NCBI RefSeq assembly: GCF_024499015.1
Contig: NZ_CP098604.1
Coordinates: 4,092,001-4,156,000, forward strand
Source: Xanthomonas hortorum pv. pelargonii
GTDB taxonomy: Bacteria; Pseudomonadota; Gammaproteobacteria; Xanthomonadales; Xanthomonadaceae
Direction of reading: 5' to 3'
Length of the DNA: 64,000 nucleotides
The notes under the pieces are model-generated. The model saw only the letters and a program-made list of their open reading frames with translations. It was not told where the DNA came from and ran no database searches. Below, one piece after another: positions 18,250 through 27,470 of the stretch. The position numbers were made by a program, and so were the translations under genes. Within the stretch, counting starts at the first letter, position 1. Each line of letters begins with the position of its first letter.

Positions 18250-20724
18250 TTACGCCGCTTCGCGCGGCTGCTGTGCCTGCGGCTTGTCGTAGTAGCTGGC
18301 CGCACGCAACTCATGCGGATCGAAGTCGTCCACGGTGATGGTGTCCATCATGATCGCGCGCAACTCTTCCAGCTGCCTGCGCTCGTCGATGGTGATCACG
18401 CCCTCGGCCACGGCCTCGTCCAGCTGCGCGGGGAAATCCAGTGCCTCAATGCCCTTGGTCTTGAGCGCCTTGAGGAACTTGCGCTCCACCGGCTCTGCCA
18501 GCACGGCCTTGGCCAGATAGCTGGCGATACGGCCGCCGGGGTTGTTGGCGCATGGGGTCAGGAACACGCCCTGGCCCAAACGATCGCGTGCCTCGTTCGG
18601 CGTCATCAAAATCGATGCCACGCGATGGCCCAGACGGTCGCCCGGTGCTTCGGCACGACGGCCCAGCGGGAAGATCAGTACCCACATCAGCCAGCCCACC
18701 GGGCGGATCGGGAAGTTGCGCAGCGCGGCCGACAGCGAGGTCTCGATCTTGTGCACGCTGTCGTGGAAGGCCCACGCCAGCAGCGGCTGATCGGCTGCCG
18801 GTGCACCTTCGTCGTGATAGCGCTTGAGCATCGCGCTGGTCAGGTAGATGTGGCTCAGCACATCGCCCAGGCGACCGGACAGCGATTCCTTGAACTTGAG
18901 CTTGCCGCCCAGCATCAGCATCGACACGTCGGCCATCAGCGCCAGGTTGGCGGAATAGCGATCCAGCTTGCGGAAGAACCGACGCGTGTACGCATCACCC
19001 GGTGCAGCGCCGATACGTGCGCCGGTCAGGCCGAACCAGAACGAACGTACCGCGTTGGAAATGCCGAAGCGGATGTGACCGAACAGGCTCTGATCGAAGT
19101 CTTCCAGACCACGGCGCGTATCCGGATCCTGCGCCGCCTTCATTTCCTTCATCACCCACGGATGGCACAGGATCGCGCCCTGACCGAAGATCAGCAGACT
19201 GCGGGTCATGATGTTGGCGCCTTCCACGGTCACGCCGATTGGCGCGGACTGCCAGGCACGGCCGGCGAAGTTACGCGGCCCCAAAATAATTCCCTTGCCG
19301 CCGATCACATCCATCATGTCGCTGACCACTTCGCGGCCCATGGTGGTGCAGTGGTACTTGGCGATCGCCGACGGCACCGATGGCACATCGCCACGGTCCA
19401 CCGCCGCCGCCGTGGCTTGCGACAGCGCACTGATCGCATAGGCCTTGCCGCCGATGCGTGCGAGCGCTTCTTCCACGCCCTCGAAGCGGCCGATCGACAG
19501 ACCGAACTGCTTACGGATGCGCGCATACGCACCTGTCACCACCGCCGCGTACTTGCCGCCGCCGCTGGCCGTGGAGGGCAGGGTGATCGAACGACCCACC
19601 GCCAGACACTCGTTGAGCATGTTCCAGCCCTTGCCGACCATGTCCACGCCACCGATCAACTGGCTGAGCGGAATGAACACCTCGTTGCCGCGGATCGGTC
19701 CGTTCTGGAAGGTGGAATTCAGCGGGAAATGCCGGCGGCCGATTTCCACTCCCGGCGTTTCGCGCGGCAACAGCGCCAGGGTGATGCCGATGTCCTTGTT
19801 GTCGCCGATCAAGCCTTCCGGGTCATACATGCGGAACGCCAGGCCGATCAGTGAGGCCACCGGTGCCAGAGTGATGTAACGCTTGTCGAAGGTGAGCTTG
19901 ACGCCGAGCACGTTGGCGCCATTCCACTCGCCCTTGCAGACAATGCCGTAGTCCGGGATCGAGGTCGCATCGGAGCCGGCGAACGGGCCGGTCAGACCAA
20001 AACACGGCACCTCGGCGCCGATGGCCAGACGCGGCAGGTAATAGTCCTTCTGTTCCGGCGTGCCGTAATGCAGCAGCAACTCGCCCGGCCCGAGCGAATT
20101 GGGCACACCGACGGTGGAGCTGACCACGCTAGAGATCGAGGACAGCTTCTGGATCACCTTGTGGTGCGCCAGCGCGCTGAAGCCCAGGCCGCCGTACTGC
20201 TTCGGAATGATCATGCCGAAGAATTTCTGCTTCTTGATGTAATCCCACAGCTCCGGCGGCAGATCGGCGTGGACATGGGTGATTTCCCAGTCGTTGACCA
20301 TCTTGCACAGCTCTTCGACCGGGCCATCCAGAAACGCCTGCTCTTCTGCGGTCAGCTGCGGCTTGGGGTAGTTGAGCAGCTTCTGCCAATCCGGATCGCC
20401 GGTAAACAGCTCGCCTTCGAAGCCCACCGAGCCGGTTTCCAGCGCGATGCGCTCGGTCTGCGACAGCGGCGGCAGCACCTTGCGGAAGAAGCCCATCAGC
20501 GGCGTGGTCAGCAGCGGCTTGCGCAGGAACGGCAGCAAGACAGGCGCCGACACCAGCACCACCAGTACGGCAGCGACGATGGTTGCGGTGAGATTGGCAC
20601 CCAGCAACCAGCACGCCACCAGCACGCAGGCGCTCAGCGCGACCCAGGTGGCAAGGCGCATGCGGTGGTAGGCAGCGATGCCCGCCGCCAGGATGACGAG
20701 GAGGAACGGTGCAACGATGCTCAT
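18250..20724 (-). CDS. fadE: acyl-CoA dehydrogenase FadE
   Basis: 824 residues; E. coli FadE has 814. Two N-terminal membrane segments (about 3-25 and 28-65) precede the catalytic region. Visible family marks are GFFRKVLPPLSQTERIALETG, FFGMIIPKQYGGLGFSALAHH, GPGELLLHYGTPEQKDYYLP, CFGLTGPFAGSDATSIPD (FAD/substrate loop), GGKGIILGPRNFAGRAWQ and PIGVTVEGANIMTRSLLIFGQG. It performs the first oxidation of fatty-acid beta-oxidation at the inner membrane. Its ATG overlaps the stop of the upstream hydrolase, with GGAG eight bases before it, so the pair forms one operon likely controlled by the divergent TetR regulator. Confidence 0.95.
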   Translation of the reverse strand: MSIVAPFLLVILAAGIAAYHRMRLATWVALSACVLVACWLLGANLTATIVAAVLVVLVSAPVLLPFLRKPLLTTPLMGFFRKVLPPLSQTERIALETGSVGFEGELFTGDPDWQKLLNYPKPQLTAEEQAFLDGPVEELCKMVNDWEITHVHADLPPELWDYIKKQKFFGMIIPKQYGGLGFSALAHHKVIQKLSSISSVVSSTVGVPNSLGPGELLLHYGTPEQKDYYLPRLAIGAEVPCFGLTGPFAGSDATSIPDYGIVCKGEWNGANVLGVKLTFDKRYITLAPVASLIGLAFRMYDPEGLIGDNKDIGITLALLPRETPGVEIGRRHFPLNSTFQNGPIRGNEVFIPLSQLIGGVDMVGKGWNMLNECLAVGRSITLPSTASGGGKYAAVVTGAYARIRKQFGLSIGRFEGVEEALARIGGKAYAISALSQATAAAVDRGDVPSVPSAIAKYHCTTMGREVVSDMMDVIGGKGIILGPRNFAGRAWQSAPIGVTVEGANIMTRSLLIFGQGAILCHPWVMKEMKAAQDPDTRRGLEDFDQSLFGHIRFGISNAVRSFWFGLTGARIGAAPGDAYTRRFFRKLDRYSANLALMADVSMLMLGGKLKFKESLSGRLGDVLSHIYLTSAMLKRYHDEGAPAADQPLLAWAFHDSVHKIETSLSAALRNFPIRPVGWLMWVLIFPLGRRAEAPGDRLGHRVASILMTPNEARDRLGQGVFLTPCANNPGGRIASYLAKAVLAEPVERKFLKALKTKGIEALDFPAQLDEAVAEGVITIDERRQLEELRAIMMDTITVDDFDPHELRAASYYDKPQAQQPREAA

Positions 20725-21644
20725 GGTCTTGCTCCAGTGACATGCTCGGTAATGTTGGACGCTGCGATGGTGCCAACCGAGGGCAGTGCATCCAGATAAT
20801 GCAACACGGTGGCGGTAAATGTGGTGTTGTCGTCGCCGGCCAGCATGTGCGTGGCATCGGGCAACTGCACGTGCTGCGCATGCGGTGCGATCGACAGGAA
20901 TTCGCTGATGGTGTCCGGTGTGACCAGATCGCTACGTCCGCCGCTGATCAGCAGCATCGGGCAACGCACCTGTGACGCGGCGTCGAGCAATGCCTGCTGC
21001 TGCGTATGCGGATCCTGCCCCGCCAGTTCGTCGACCAGGCGCGGGTCCCAATGCCAGTGCCAACGCCCGTCGGCACGCTGCCGCAACAAGGCCTGCAATT
21101 GGTCTGCGGTCTTGCGCGGACGATGCGGCAAATATGCGGCAATCGCGTCTGCCGCGGCATCCAGCGATGCGAATCCGCCCGGATGTGCAGTCATGAAACG
21201 CAGGATGCGCTCCACGCCCCGCGTATCCCAGCGCGGCGTGATGTCGACCAGCACGATCGCCCGAAACAAACCCGGCCAGCGCGCCTCTGCCAGCAGACCA
21301 AACAGCCCGCCCATCGAGGCGGCGACCAGCACCGGCGGCTCGGATTGCTCACCGGCAAGCACGATCAGATCGTCGGTGAATTGCGTGGCCGAGTAGGGCA
21401 CCTCAGCATCGTTGACGCTGGAATCGCCATGCCCGCGTGCGTCGTAAGACAGCGCCCGGTAGCCGGCTTCCGCCAAGGCGGTGGCCGTGCCTTCCCATGC
21501 GTGTCGTGTCTGGCCGAATCCATGCGCAAACAGCACGGTCGGTGCGCGTTCTGCGCCCTGCGCCGACACCGCAAGCAACGTCTCACCAATACGGATGTGG
21601 GTGACAGACGTAATGCAGGCGAGGCTAGAGGAAGAGGTGACCAT
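20721..21644 (-). CDS. alpha/beta hydrolase in operon with fadE
   Basis: 307 residues. Alpha/beta-hydrolase marks: VLFAHGFGQTRHAW (oxyanion HGFG), YDARGHGDSS, VLVAASMGGLFGLLA with nucleophile Ser in the elbow (AxSxG, not the usual GHSMG), a likely acid Asp in ISGGRSDLVTP and a His in LPDATHMLAGD. Substrate is unknown; linkage to fadE suggests a fatty-acyl ester or thioester. The ATG at 21644 lies inside a palindromic operator and only ~6 bases after a plausible -10, so the mRNA may be leaderless. No other in-frame start is available nearby. Confidence 0.85.
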   Translation of the reverse strand: MVTSSSSLACITSVTHIRIGETLLAVSAQGAERAPTVLFAHGFGQTRHAWEGTATALAEAGYRALSYDARGHGDSSVNDAEVPYSATQFTDDLIVLAGEQSEPPVLVAASMGGLFGLLAEARWPGLFRAIVLVDITPRWDTRGVERILRFMTAHPGGFASLDAAADAIAAYLPHRPRKTADQLQALLRQRADGRWHWHWDPRLVDELAGQDPHTQQQALLDAASQVRCPMLLISGGRSDLVTPDTISEFLSIAPHAQHVQLPDATHMLAGDDNTTFTATVLHYLDALPSVGTIAASNITEHVTGARP

Positions 21645-21658
21645 ACCTAATGGTATGG
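21641..21658. promoter_or_regulatory. TetR-family operator, site 1
   Basis: CCATACCTAATGGTATGG is a perfect inverted repeat with 7-base arms and a 4-base centre. It covers the start codon and the -10 of the hydrolase-fadE operon, between divergent hydrolase and tetR genes. Confidence 0.85.
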
Positions 21659-21679
21659 ATCTAGTGTGCTCACTGTCAA
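21650..21679 (-). promoter_or_regulatory. Promoter of the hydrolase-fadE operon
   Basis: On the minus strand, TTGACA (21679-21674), an 18-base spacer, and TACCAT (21655-21650). The expected start point falls at about the A of the ATG at 21644. Operator sites cover both ends of the promoter. Confidence 0.6.
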
Positions 21680-21694
21680 TACTCAGTGGTATGG
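21677..21694. promoter_or_regulatory. TetR-family operator, site 2
   Basis: CAATACTCAGTGGTATGG matches site 1 at 14 of 18 positions, with one perfect half (GTGGTATGG) and one weaker half. It lies 36 bases from site 1 and overlaps the edge of the -35. Confidence 0.7.
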
Positions 21695-21781
21695 ATGGTT
21701 AAGCCATTGAATCCTGGCAGTTGTGCCTGCATTTTCTGCCGCATACTGCAATCGACCCGAGCGTATGGTTAAATCGTCACA

Positions 21782-22390
21782 ATGAACGACACCACCGATT
21801 CCAGCCCCACCACGCCCCGCGCCAGTTCCGGTCGCGGTCAGCGCCTCAGCGCAGACGACTGGGCACAGGCCGCGCTGGACCTGATCGCCGAACAAGGTGT
21901 CGGTGCAGTCGCCGTAGAACCACTGGCGCGCCGACTCGGCGTCACCAAGGGCAGCTTCTACTGGCACTTTCCCTCGCGCGACGCGCTGCTGCAGGCAGCC
22001 CTCGAACGCTGGGAGATCTTCGAGCAAAAAGAAGTGTTCGGCAGCCTAGAAGACGTTCCGGATCCCAGCGCACGCTTACGCGCACTGTTTCAACTGGTCG
22101 CGCACGAAGTCAAACCGCATGTCATCTACAGCGAACTGCTCAAGGCACTCGACCATCCGGCCGTGCGCCCGGTCATCGACCGCGTCTCGCAACGCCGCCT
22201 CGACTACCTGATCGCCTCGTTCCGCCAGGCCGGCCTCACCCGCACCGACGCCCAACACCGCGCCCGCCTGGCCTATGCCGCCTATGTCGGTTTCCTGCAG
22301 CTGTCGCTGCAACTACAGCAACCCAAGCAGGCCCGCGAAGACTTCGAAGCCTACGTCGAGCATGTGATTCAGACGTTGATTCCTGGGTGA
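21782..22390 (+). CDS. TetR/AcrR family regulator
   Basis: 202 residues. The N-terminal helix-turn-helix is clear: DDWAQAALDLIAEQGVGAVAVEPLARRLGVTKGSFYWHFPSRDALLQAAL (residues ~26-74), with the recognition helix ending in SFYWHF. The C-terminal ligand domain is less conserved (LFQLVAHEVKPHVIYSELLKAL). It is divergent from the hydrolase-fadE operon, and two matching palindromes lie between them, so it is probably an autoregulated repressor of that operon released by an acyl-CoA-like ligand; ligand identity is inference. The ATG follows TTAAATCGTCACA with no Shine-Dalgarno sequence. Confidence 0.9.
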   Translation: MNDTTDSSPTTPRASSGRGQRLSADDWAQAALDLIAEQGVGAVAVEPLARRLGVTKGSFYWHFPSRDALLQAALERWEIFEQKEVFGSLEDVPDPSARLRALFQLVAHEVKPHVIYSELLKALDHPAVRPVIDRVSQRRLDYLIASFRQAGLTRTDAQHRARLAYAAYVGFLQLSLQLQQPKQAREDFEAYVEHVIQTLIPG

Positions 22391-22437
22391 GCTAAACAGT
22401 AGATAGCGAGTTGCTCGCTTCTTGAAATCCAGACATG

Positions 22438-22463
22438 ACTACGGCCCCGATTGGGGCCGTAGT
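22438..22463. terminator. Bidirectional terminator hairpin
   Basis: A perfect 11-bp inverted repeat (ACTACGGCCCC, GATT loop, GGGGCCGTAGT) between the convergent tetR and TonB-receptor genes. The T-tract is weak on both sides. Confidence 0.7.
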
Positions 22464-22497
22464 TACTTTACGCAGCTGGTTTTATCAGCCGCTTCGA

Positions 22498-25269
22498 TCA
22501 GAAGCGCTGACGGTACTGCATGTACATATAGCGGCCCGGCACGTCGTACTGCGGGTCGAACCTGTTGGCCGACGTGCTGTACGAAACCGGCGGATCCTTG
22601 TCGAACGCGTTGTTCAAGCCAAGCGATACGGTCGCATTCCAAGGCGTGCTGTAACGGAACTGGATGTCGTGATACGTCGTCGCGCCAATGTGGTTGCGCG
22701 GTTCAGCACCATCGGCCGTGACACGATCAGGATCGGAGCAGTAAGCCTGCGCCAATGCCGCTGACAAGGGGCAGGACTCCGCCATACCGGACTTGTAACG
22801 CAGGCCCCAGTTGATACCGAAGTCACCCAACGACCAGTCGACATACAGGTTGGAACGGATGCGCCAGTAAGGATCCTGGTTCAGGTAACGACCCTGGAAC
22901 TGTTCGAGTTCGGAATCGGCAGTTGCCTTGGTTTCCCAGCTCGACAGATAAGTCGAATCCCAGCTGATGGTGAACTGGCCGAATGCCGTTTCCGGCAAGC
23001 GGTAATTGATGGCCAGATCCCAACCTTCCACCTTGTACGACGACAAATTCAACAGTGGCATGTTGATGTTGGTGACGGTGTAAGCGCCATCGGCATAGTT
23101 CGGGTCGCGCGTGATGAGCGCGCAGTACTCGGCCTGCTCACCCGCACTGCCGCCATAGCACTTGTCCAGGATGAACTGGGATTCCGGACGTGTGATCGCG
23201 TTTTCGATCTCGATCTGCCACCAATCCAGGCTCACATTCAGGCCTTGCGCGAAGCTCGGACTGAACACAAAGCCCAGCGTGCGGCTGGTCGAAGTTTCAG
23301 GCTGCAGCTGATCGTTGGAGGTCCAGGTGAACGGCTCAAGGGTCTGCTTGGCACCATTGCCTGCACCAGGCTGCACGAAGTTCGCAGGCACGCCTGCCGC
23401 TGCACAGTTCTGCGCCACCACCGGGTTGCTCAGCTGGCCGGACTGGCTCGAGCACGGATCGGCGTAGGTCTCGAACGAATCGGAATTGCCTGCGAACAGA
23501 TTGTTGATGCTCGGGGCACGGAAGCCTTCGCTGTAGTTACCGCGGATCATCAAGTCCTGGATGGGTTTCCAGCGGAAACCGAACTTGTTGTTCACGGTGT
23601 CACCGAAATTGCTGTAATCCGAGTAGCGGGTAGCAAGGCTGAAGTCCAGCAGCTGGGCACCCGGCAGGTCAGCCAGGACCGGAACCGACAGTTCCAGGTA
23701 GAACTCGTCGAGGCTGTAGGAGCCGGCCGTCGGGCGCGCGCCATTGCCCGTACTCAGGCCTGCGGCAATGAAGGCGTCCGGATCGAACTGGCCACTTTCC
23801 TTACGGTATTCGTAGCCAGCAGCGAAGGCCAGCGGGCCTGCCGGCAGGTCTACGATATCGCCGCTGATGTTTGCGGTATAACCCTTCGATTCGACCATCG
23901 ACGAATCATGCGCAGTGAAACTGGTGTAATCCAGCGCATCCTGAGTGATCGAGCCGCGCGGTCCCAGTGGATTGACCGGCACGCAGCCCGGAATCACGTC
24001 GCCGCCCGGACCGGAAACGCAGACCGGCACGCCATTGCGCAGCTCAGACGGCCCGTAGGCATTGTTTAGATTGGACAGGTTGAACAAGCCATAGGTCAGG
24101 ACATTTTCATCCGACTTGTCGTAGCGATAGCCCACGTCCCAGTCGAAGCTGCGATCGGCAAATTCAAAGAAGCCTTCAAGGCCACCATAGAAGTGCCAGT
24201 TCTTCACATTCTGATTGAAAGAGCGGCCACCGGACTCGATGAAGCGACGATTGACGCCGGTCAGATCCTGACCAAACGGGTTGTAAAGACTATCTGCACT
24301 GAGCGTCAGGCCAGTGATTGGCATTGCTGCGAGCAGCTGCTCAGACTTGCGCTCGTTGTACATCGCCTCGGTGCGGAACGTCACGTTGTCGGTGAAGTTG
24401 AAGCTACCTTGGGCAAACAGCGAGGTGCGCTCCTGCGGAGTGAGCAGATAGTTGTCCGGTGCAGTGTTGTAACCGTGAACATTGGCAACGTACGGAGTTT
24501 CGACGCCATTGATCAGAATGTTGCGTGAGCCATTCCGGATATACGAACCCGGGAAGCCGGTGCCGCTCTGGCCGCTGAAGAACGGCGGGCCGCCGGCAGA
24601 GATCTCCCGATCGCCCGCCATCACCGACTCTTCCTGGACATAGGAAGCGCCGATCAACAGGCTTGCGCGATCGGTGGTGGTGCCGATGGTGAAGTCGTAT
24701 GCCTGACGCTGGCCGTCGCCATCGCTGTACTGACCGACGTTGACGCCAGCTTCGGCGCCGTCGAAGTTCTTGCGGGTAATGATATTCACCACGCCGGCAA
24801 TGGCGTCGGAACCGTAAATCGTGGAAGCGCCATCCTTCAGGATGTCAATGCGCTCGACCATCGCAGTCGGAATGGTGTTGAGGTCGACGCTGCCGTCCAG
24901 GCCGGTGGTCCAGCGGCGGCCGTTGACCAATACCAGCGTACGCGCGCTGCCCAGGTTGCGCAGCGCAATGCCGGAACTGCCGTCGCCGCCGTTGTTGAAG
25001 GTGCGATTCAGGGCTGCGCCGTTGGCCGCGACACGCTGCAGCACATCTGCAACAGAGGTGACGCCCTGCTTATCGATGTCCTGGCGAGTCAACGTCAGAA
25101 CCGGCTGCGAGGTTTCAACGTCTGCGCTCTTGATGCGCGAACCGGTCACTTCGATCTTGTCGAGGTTGGTGGTGCCGGCTTCCTGCGCGACGGCGGTACC
25201 GATACCGGCCACGCCCACGACAAGCGCGAGGACAACTGCATCGCGCAGCTTGTTGGACTTGCAATTCAT
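22498..25269 (-). CDS. TonB-dependent outer-membrane receptor
   Basis: 923 residues. I use ATG 25269 because GGAGAGAG lies just upstream and the signal peptide follows at once (LRDAVVLALVVGVAGIGTAVAQ). The region NLDKIEVTGSRIKSADVETSQPV looks like a TonB box leading to the plug (ADVLQRVAANGAALN, GIALRNLGSARTLVLVNGRR, VERIDILKDGASTIYGSDAIAGVVNIITRK). A long barrel ends in YMYMQYRQRF with terminal Phe. The plug signature LRNLGSARTLVLVNGRR is typical of the large Xanthomonas/Caulobacter receptors whose substrates are mostly unknown. No linked hydrolase suggests a substrate. Intact frame. Confidence 0.93.
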   Translation of the reverse strand: MNCKSNKLRDAVVLALVVGVAGIGTAVAQEAGTTNLDKIEVTGSRIKSADVETSQPVLTLTRQDIDKQGVTSVADVLQRVAANGAALNRTFNNGGDGSSGIALRNLGSARTLVLVNGRRWTTGLDGSVDLNTIPTAMVERIDILKDGASTIYGSDAIAGVVNIITRKNFDGAEAGVNVGQYSDGDGQRQAYDFTIGTTTDRASLLIGASYVQEESVMAGDREISAGGPPFFSGQSGTGFPGSYIRNGSRNILINGVETPYVANVHGYNTAPDNYLLTPQERTSLFAQGSFNFTDNVTFRTEAMYNERKSEQLLAAMPITGLTLSADSLYNPFGQDLTGVNRRFIESGGRSFNQNVKNWHFYGGLEGFFEFADRSFDWDVGYRYDKSDENVLTYGLFNLSNLNNAYGPSELRNGVPVCVSGPGGDVIPGCVPVNPLGPRGSITQDALDYTSFTAHDSSMVESKGYTANISGDIVDLPAGPLAFAAGYEYRKESGQFDPDAFIAAGLSTGNGARPTAGSYSLDEFYLELSVPVLADLPGAQLLDFSLATRYSDYSNFGDTVNNKFGFRWKPIQDLMIRGNYSEGFRAPSINNLFAGNSDSFETYADPCSSQSGQLSNPVVAQNCAAAGVPANFVQPGAGNGAKQTLEPFTWTSNDQLQPETSTSRTLGFVFSPSFAQGLNVSLDWWQIEIENAITRPESQFILDKCYGGSAGEQAEYCALITRDPNYADGAYTVTNINMPLLNLSSYKVEGWDLAINYRLPETAFGQFTISWDSTYLSSWETKATADSELEQFQGRYLNQDPYWRIRSNLYVDWSLGDFGINWGLRYKSGMAESCPLSAALAQAYCSDPDRVTADGAEPRNHIGATTYHDIQFRYSTPWNATVSLGLNNAFDKDPPVSYSTSANRFDPQYDVPGRYMYMQYRQRF

Positions 25270-25455
25270 TAGCTCTCTCTCCAAGTGATCTTGGGTACTG
25301 CCAAGGGTTGTTTGCCTGTCGGGGGTTCCGAAAGAAGCGGATCCAAAACGTCAGGGTGAACCGATGGTATATGCGTTGCGCGAAGAATTAAAGTCCCGTT
25401 AACGAAAAAGAAGAAAGACGTGAAACAGAGACGCGCGACAGCATCCAGAACGAAA

Positions 25456-25484
25456 AACGCCACCGGCGACGAACCGGTGGCGTT
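25456..25484 (-). terminator. Rho-independent terminator
   Basis: AACGCCACCGG pairs with CCGGTGGCGTT (7-base loop); read on the minus strand it ends in a T5 run. It terminates the gene ending at 25512. Confidence 0.88.
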
Positions 25485-25511
25485 CTGGGAAAGTACTTTT
25501 GAATCAGTGGC

Positions 25512-26384
25512 TTACAGGTCTTGTTCGTACCGAACGTACGGAATCGTGCCGTCGTTGTTGCTTTCGTTGTTCGGGGCGAAGGGATTTTTGCCGCGGGAGA
25601 TGACATTTTCCGCGCCGACTGTCAACTGCCCGCTCCAGGGAGTGCGCCAGGTCAGACCGAGGCCCAGGCCTTCCCATTTTTCCGGCTGGCCGGGAACGTC
25701 GACCACGCGGCCGATGACATTGGCGCTGAAGGCACCATAGCCGCCGCCGACGCTGAGGGTCTTGGTGTCCCACTGGTCAGCGATGGCCGGGGAGACGTCG
25801 GCCAGCGGCACCAGCCGCGCGCGGGCATAGGTGCCGCCGATCGAGACGAAGCCTTCGCGGCCGATGTTCTTCTGGCCGAACACGGTCAGGTCGTTCTGTT
25901 CGACGCGGGTCAACGGTGCCTTGCCGGCGCCGATCAACCAGGCGGGCAAGGTGTCGCGGCCGGTGCCGGCGGTGACGCCTGCACGTGCGCCAGCGCGATT
26001 GAAACCCAGCGTCGCCGAGACCCGGCGCGATGCGGCAGCGCTGTCGTCTTCTTCGTCGCCGATGCCGGCAAGCAGGCAATGGCTGGCCAGACCGTTGATG
26101 TTGGTGCCGCGGCTGCTGTTGCAGATCAGGCCCAGCGAATCGCCCGAGGTCAGGCCGAAGGCCGCATCCAGCGAATTGCGACCGAAGTGCCAGCGTGCGC
26201 CGGCCTTCTGCTCACCGGTCGGCTCAAGGTACAGAAAGGCTTCCACCTTGCCGCTACCCTTGTTCCACACCGGCAGGATCGTGCTCTCGCGCAACTGCTG
26301 GGAGGCTGCCGACTGCGCGTGCACACCCGTGGCTGCCGCAAGGGCAACCAGCAAAGCGAGCGGAAGGCGCAGGAAGTGTCGCAT
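25512..26384 (-). CDS. exported protein of unknown function, probably beta-barrel
   Basis: 290 residues. A signal peptide is clear (RLPLALLVALAAATGVHAQ). The mature protein is rich in alternating polar and aromatic residues and Gly (WHFGRNSLDAAFGLTSGDSLGL, VSATLGFNRAGARAGVTAGTG, TLSVGGGYGAFSANVIGRVVD, GLGLGLTWRTPWSGQLTVGAEN), which reads like antiparallel strands of an outer-membrane barrel. Two Cys (in LICNSS and SHCLLAG) could form a disulfide. I do not recognise a named family. It is monocistronic, ended by its own terminator. Confidence 0.8.
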   Translation of the reverse strand: MRHFLRLPLALLVALAAATGVHAQSAASQQLRESTILPVWNKGSGKVEAFLYLEPTGEQKAGARWHFGRNSLDAAFGLTSGDSLGLICNSSRGTNINGLASHCLLAGIGDEEDDSAAASRRVSATLGFNRAGARAGVTAGTGRDTLPAWLIGAGKAPLTRVEQNDLTVFGQKNIGREGFVSIGGTYARARLVPLADVSPAIADQWDTKTLSVGGGYGAFSANVIGRVVDVPGQPEKWEGLGLGLTWRTPWSGQLTVGAENVISRGKNPFAPNNESNNDGTIPYVRYEQDL

Positions 26385-26504
26385 ACCAGAGTTCAGACCC
26401 AGGGGCAGTTGTTAAGTTCCCGAGAGCGGGCGACGAGAATGCTAGGGTGTTTATGATTATTTAACAAGTGGGCGCGTTCCCCAGAACGCGTCAGTCAAAC
26501 CTTT

Positions 26505-27395
26505 CTACTGCAACCTTTCCGGCGCTTCCTGAGAGGGTTGCGCTGCGCTGAAAAGTACGTCCAGCGCGGTCAACGGAAAGTGATACTCACGCCCGCAGAA
26601 CTCGCAGCGCACCTCGACTTCGCCGGTCGCCTCCGCCGCTGCGCGGGCTTCTTCTTCGCCCAGGGATTGCAGCATCGAGGCGACCCGCTCGCGCGAGCAG
26701 GAGCAGCCGAAGCTGAGCGGCTTATTGCCCAGCAACTGCAGGTCTTCTTCGTGGAACAGGCGGTGCAGCAGGTCTTCGGCGGCCACTGATAGCAGTTCCG
26801 GGGCGCCCAGGGTGTCGAACAGCGCGCCGATGCGGGTCCAGCCGTCGTTGTCGCCCTCGTCGCCGGGCAGTTTTTGCAGCAACAGTCCGGCGGCTTGGTC
26901 CAGGCCTGCGGCCAGCAGCAGGCGGGTCGGCAACTGTTCGGACTGGTGGAAATAGGTCTCGAAGGCTTCGGCCAGATCCGGGGCCTGCATGCCGACCAGG
27001 CTCTGGTAGCGCTGCGGTTCGCGCGGGTCCAGGCCGGGATTTTCGATGGTGATCGCCAGTAGTGCGGCCTCGCCCAGTTCGCGCAGGTCGGCGGGTGCAT
27101 CGGCGCCGTCGGCCAGTTGCACGATGCCGCGCAAGGTGCCTCCCGCGGTGCATTCGGCGAACAAGGTGCGCAGTGTTTCATTGCCGCGCAGCTGTACCGA
27201 CAGACGCCCGTCGACCTTGGTATGGCCGGTGAACAATGCCGCGGCGACCGCCGCTTCGCCGAGCAACTGGCGTGCGGAAGGCGGGTACTCGGCCGCGCCC
27301 TGGATGTCGTGCCAGGCCTGGGTCAGGCGCACGTGGACGCCGCGCACGCCGGCGGCAGGCAGCAGGAAACGGGAAAGCTGATCGTGATCGGTCAT
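26505..27395 (-). CDS. hslO: redox-regulated chaperone Hsp33
   Basis: 296 residues from ATG 27395. N-terminal substrate domain: RFLLPAAGVRGVHVRLTQAW and VDGRLSVQLRGNETLRTLFAEC. The C-terminal zinc redox switch is intact: CSCSRERV (CxC) and CEFCGREYHF (CxxC), four Cys that bind Zn2+ when reduced and form disulfides under oxidative plus unfolding stress. It holds unfolded cytoplasmic proteins. It is divergent from mtgA, 75 bases apart. Confidence 0.95.
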   Translation of the reverse strand: MTDHDQLSRFLLPAAGVRGVHVRLTQAWHDIQGAAEYPPSARQLLGEAAVAAALFTGHTKVDGRLSVQLRGNETLRTLFAECTAGGTLRGIVQLADGADAPADLRELGEAALLAITIENPGLDPREPQRYQSLVGMQAPDLAEAFETYFHQSEQLPTRLLLAAGLDQAAGLLLQKLPGDEGDNDGWTRIGALFDTLGAPELLSVAAEDLLHRLFHEEDLQLLGNKPLSFGCSCSRERVASMLQSLGEEEARAAAEATGEVEVRCEFCGREYHFPLTALDVLFSAAQPSQEAPERLQ

Positions 27396-27470
27396 GGGAA
27401 CATCGGACGTAGGGGACGCCAGTTGCCGGATAATGCGGCAGGAATCGGGATGAATAGGTCGTAGCAAACA

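Noticed and set aside
18238..19854. 538-codon open frame on the plus strand
   Set aside because: Antisense shadow of fadE, rich in His/Arg/Gln with no family motif.
22438..22463. The hairpin considered as a third TetR operator
   Set aside because: It has no similarity to the CCATACC/GGTATGG sites; the position between convergent stops fits a terminator.
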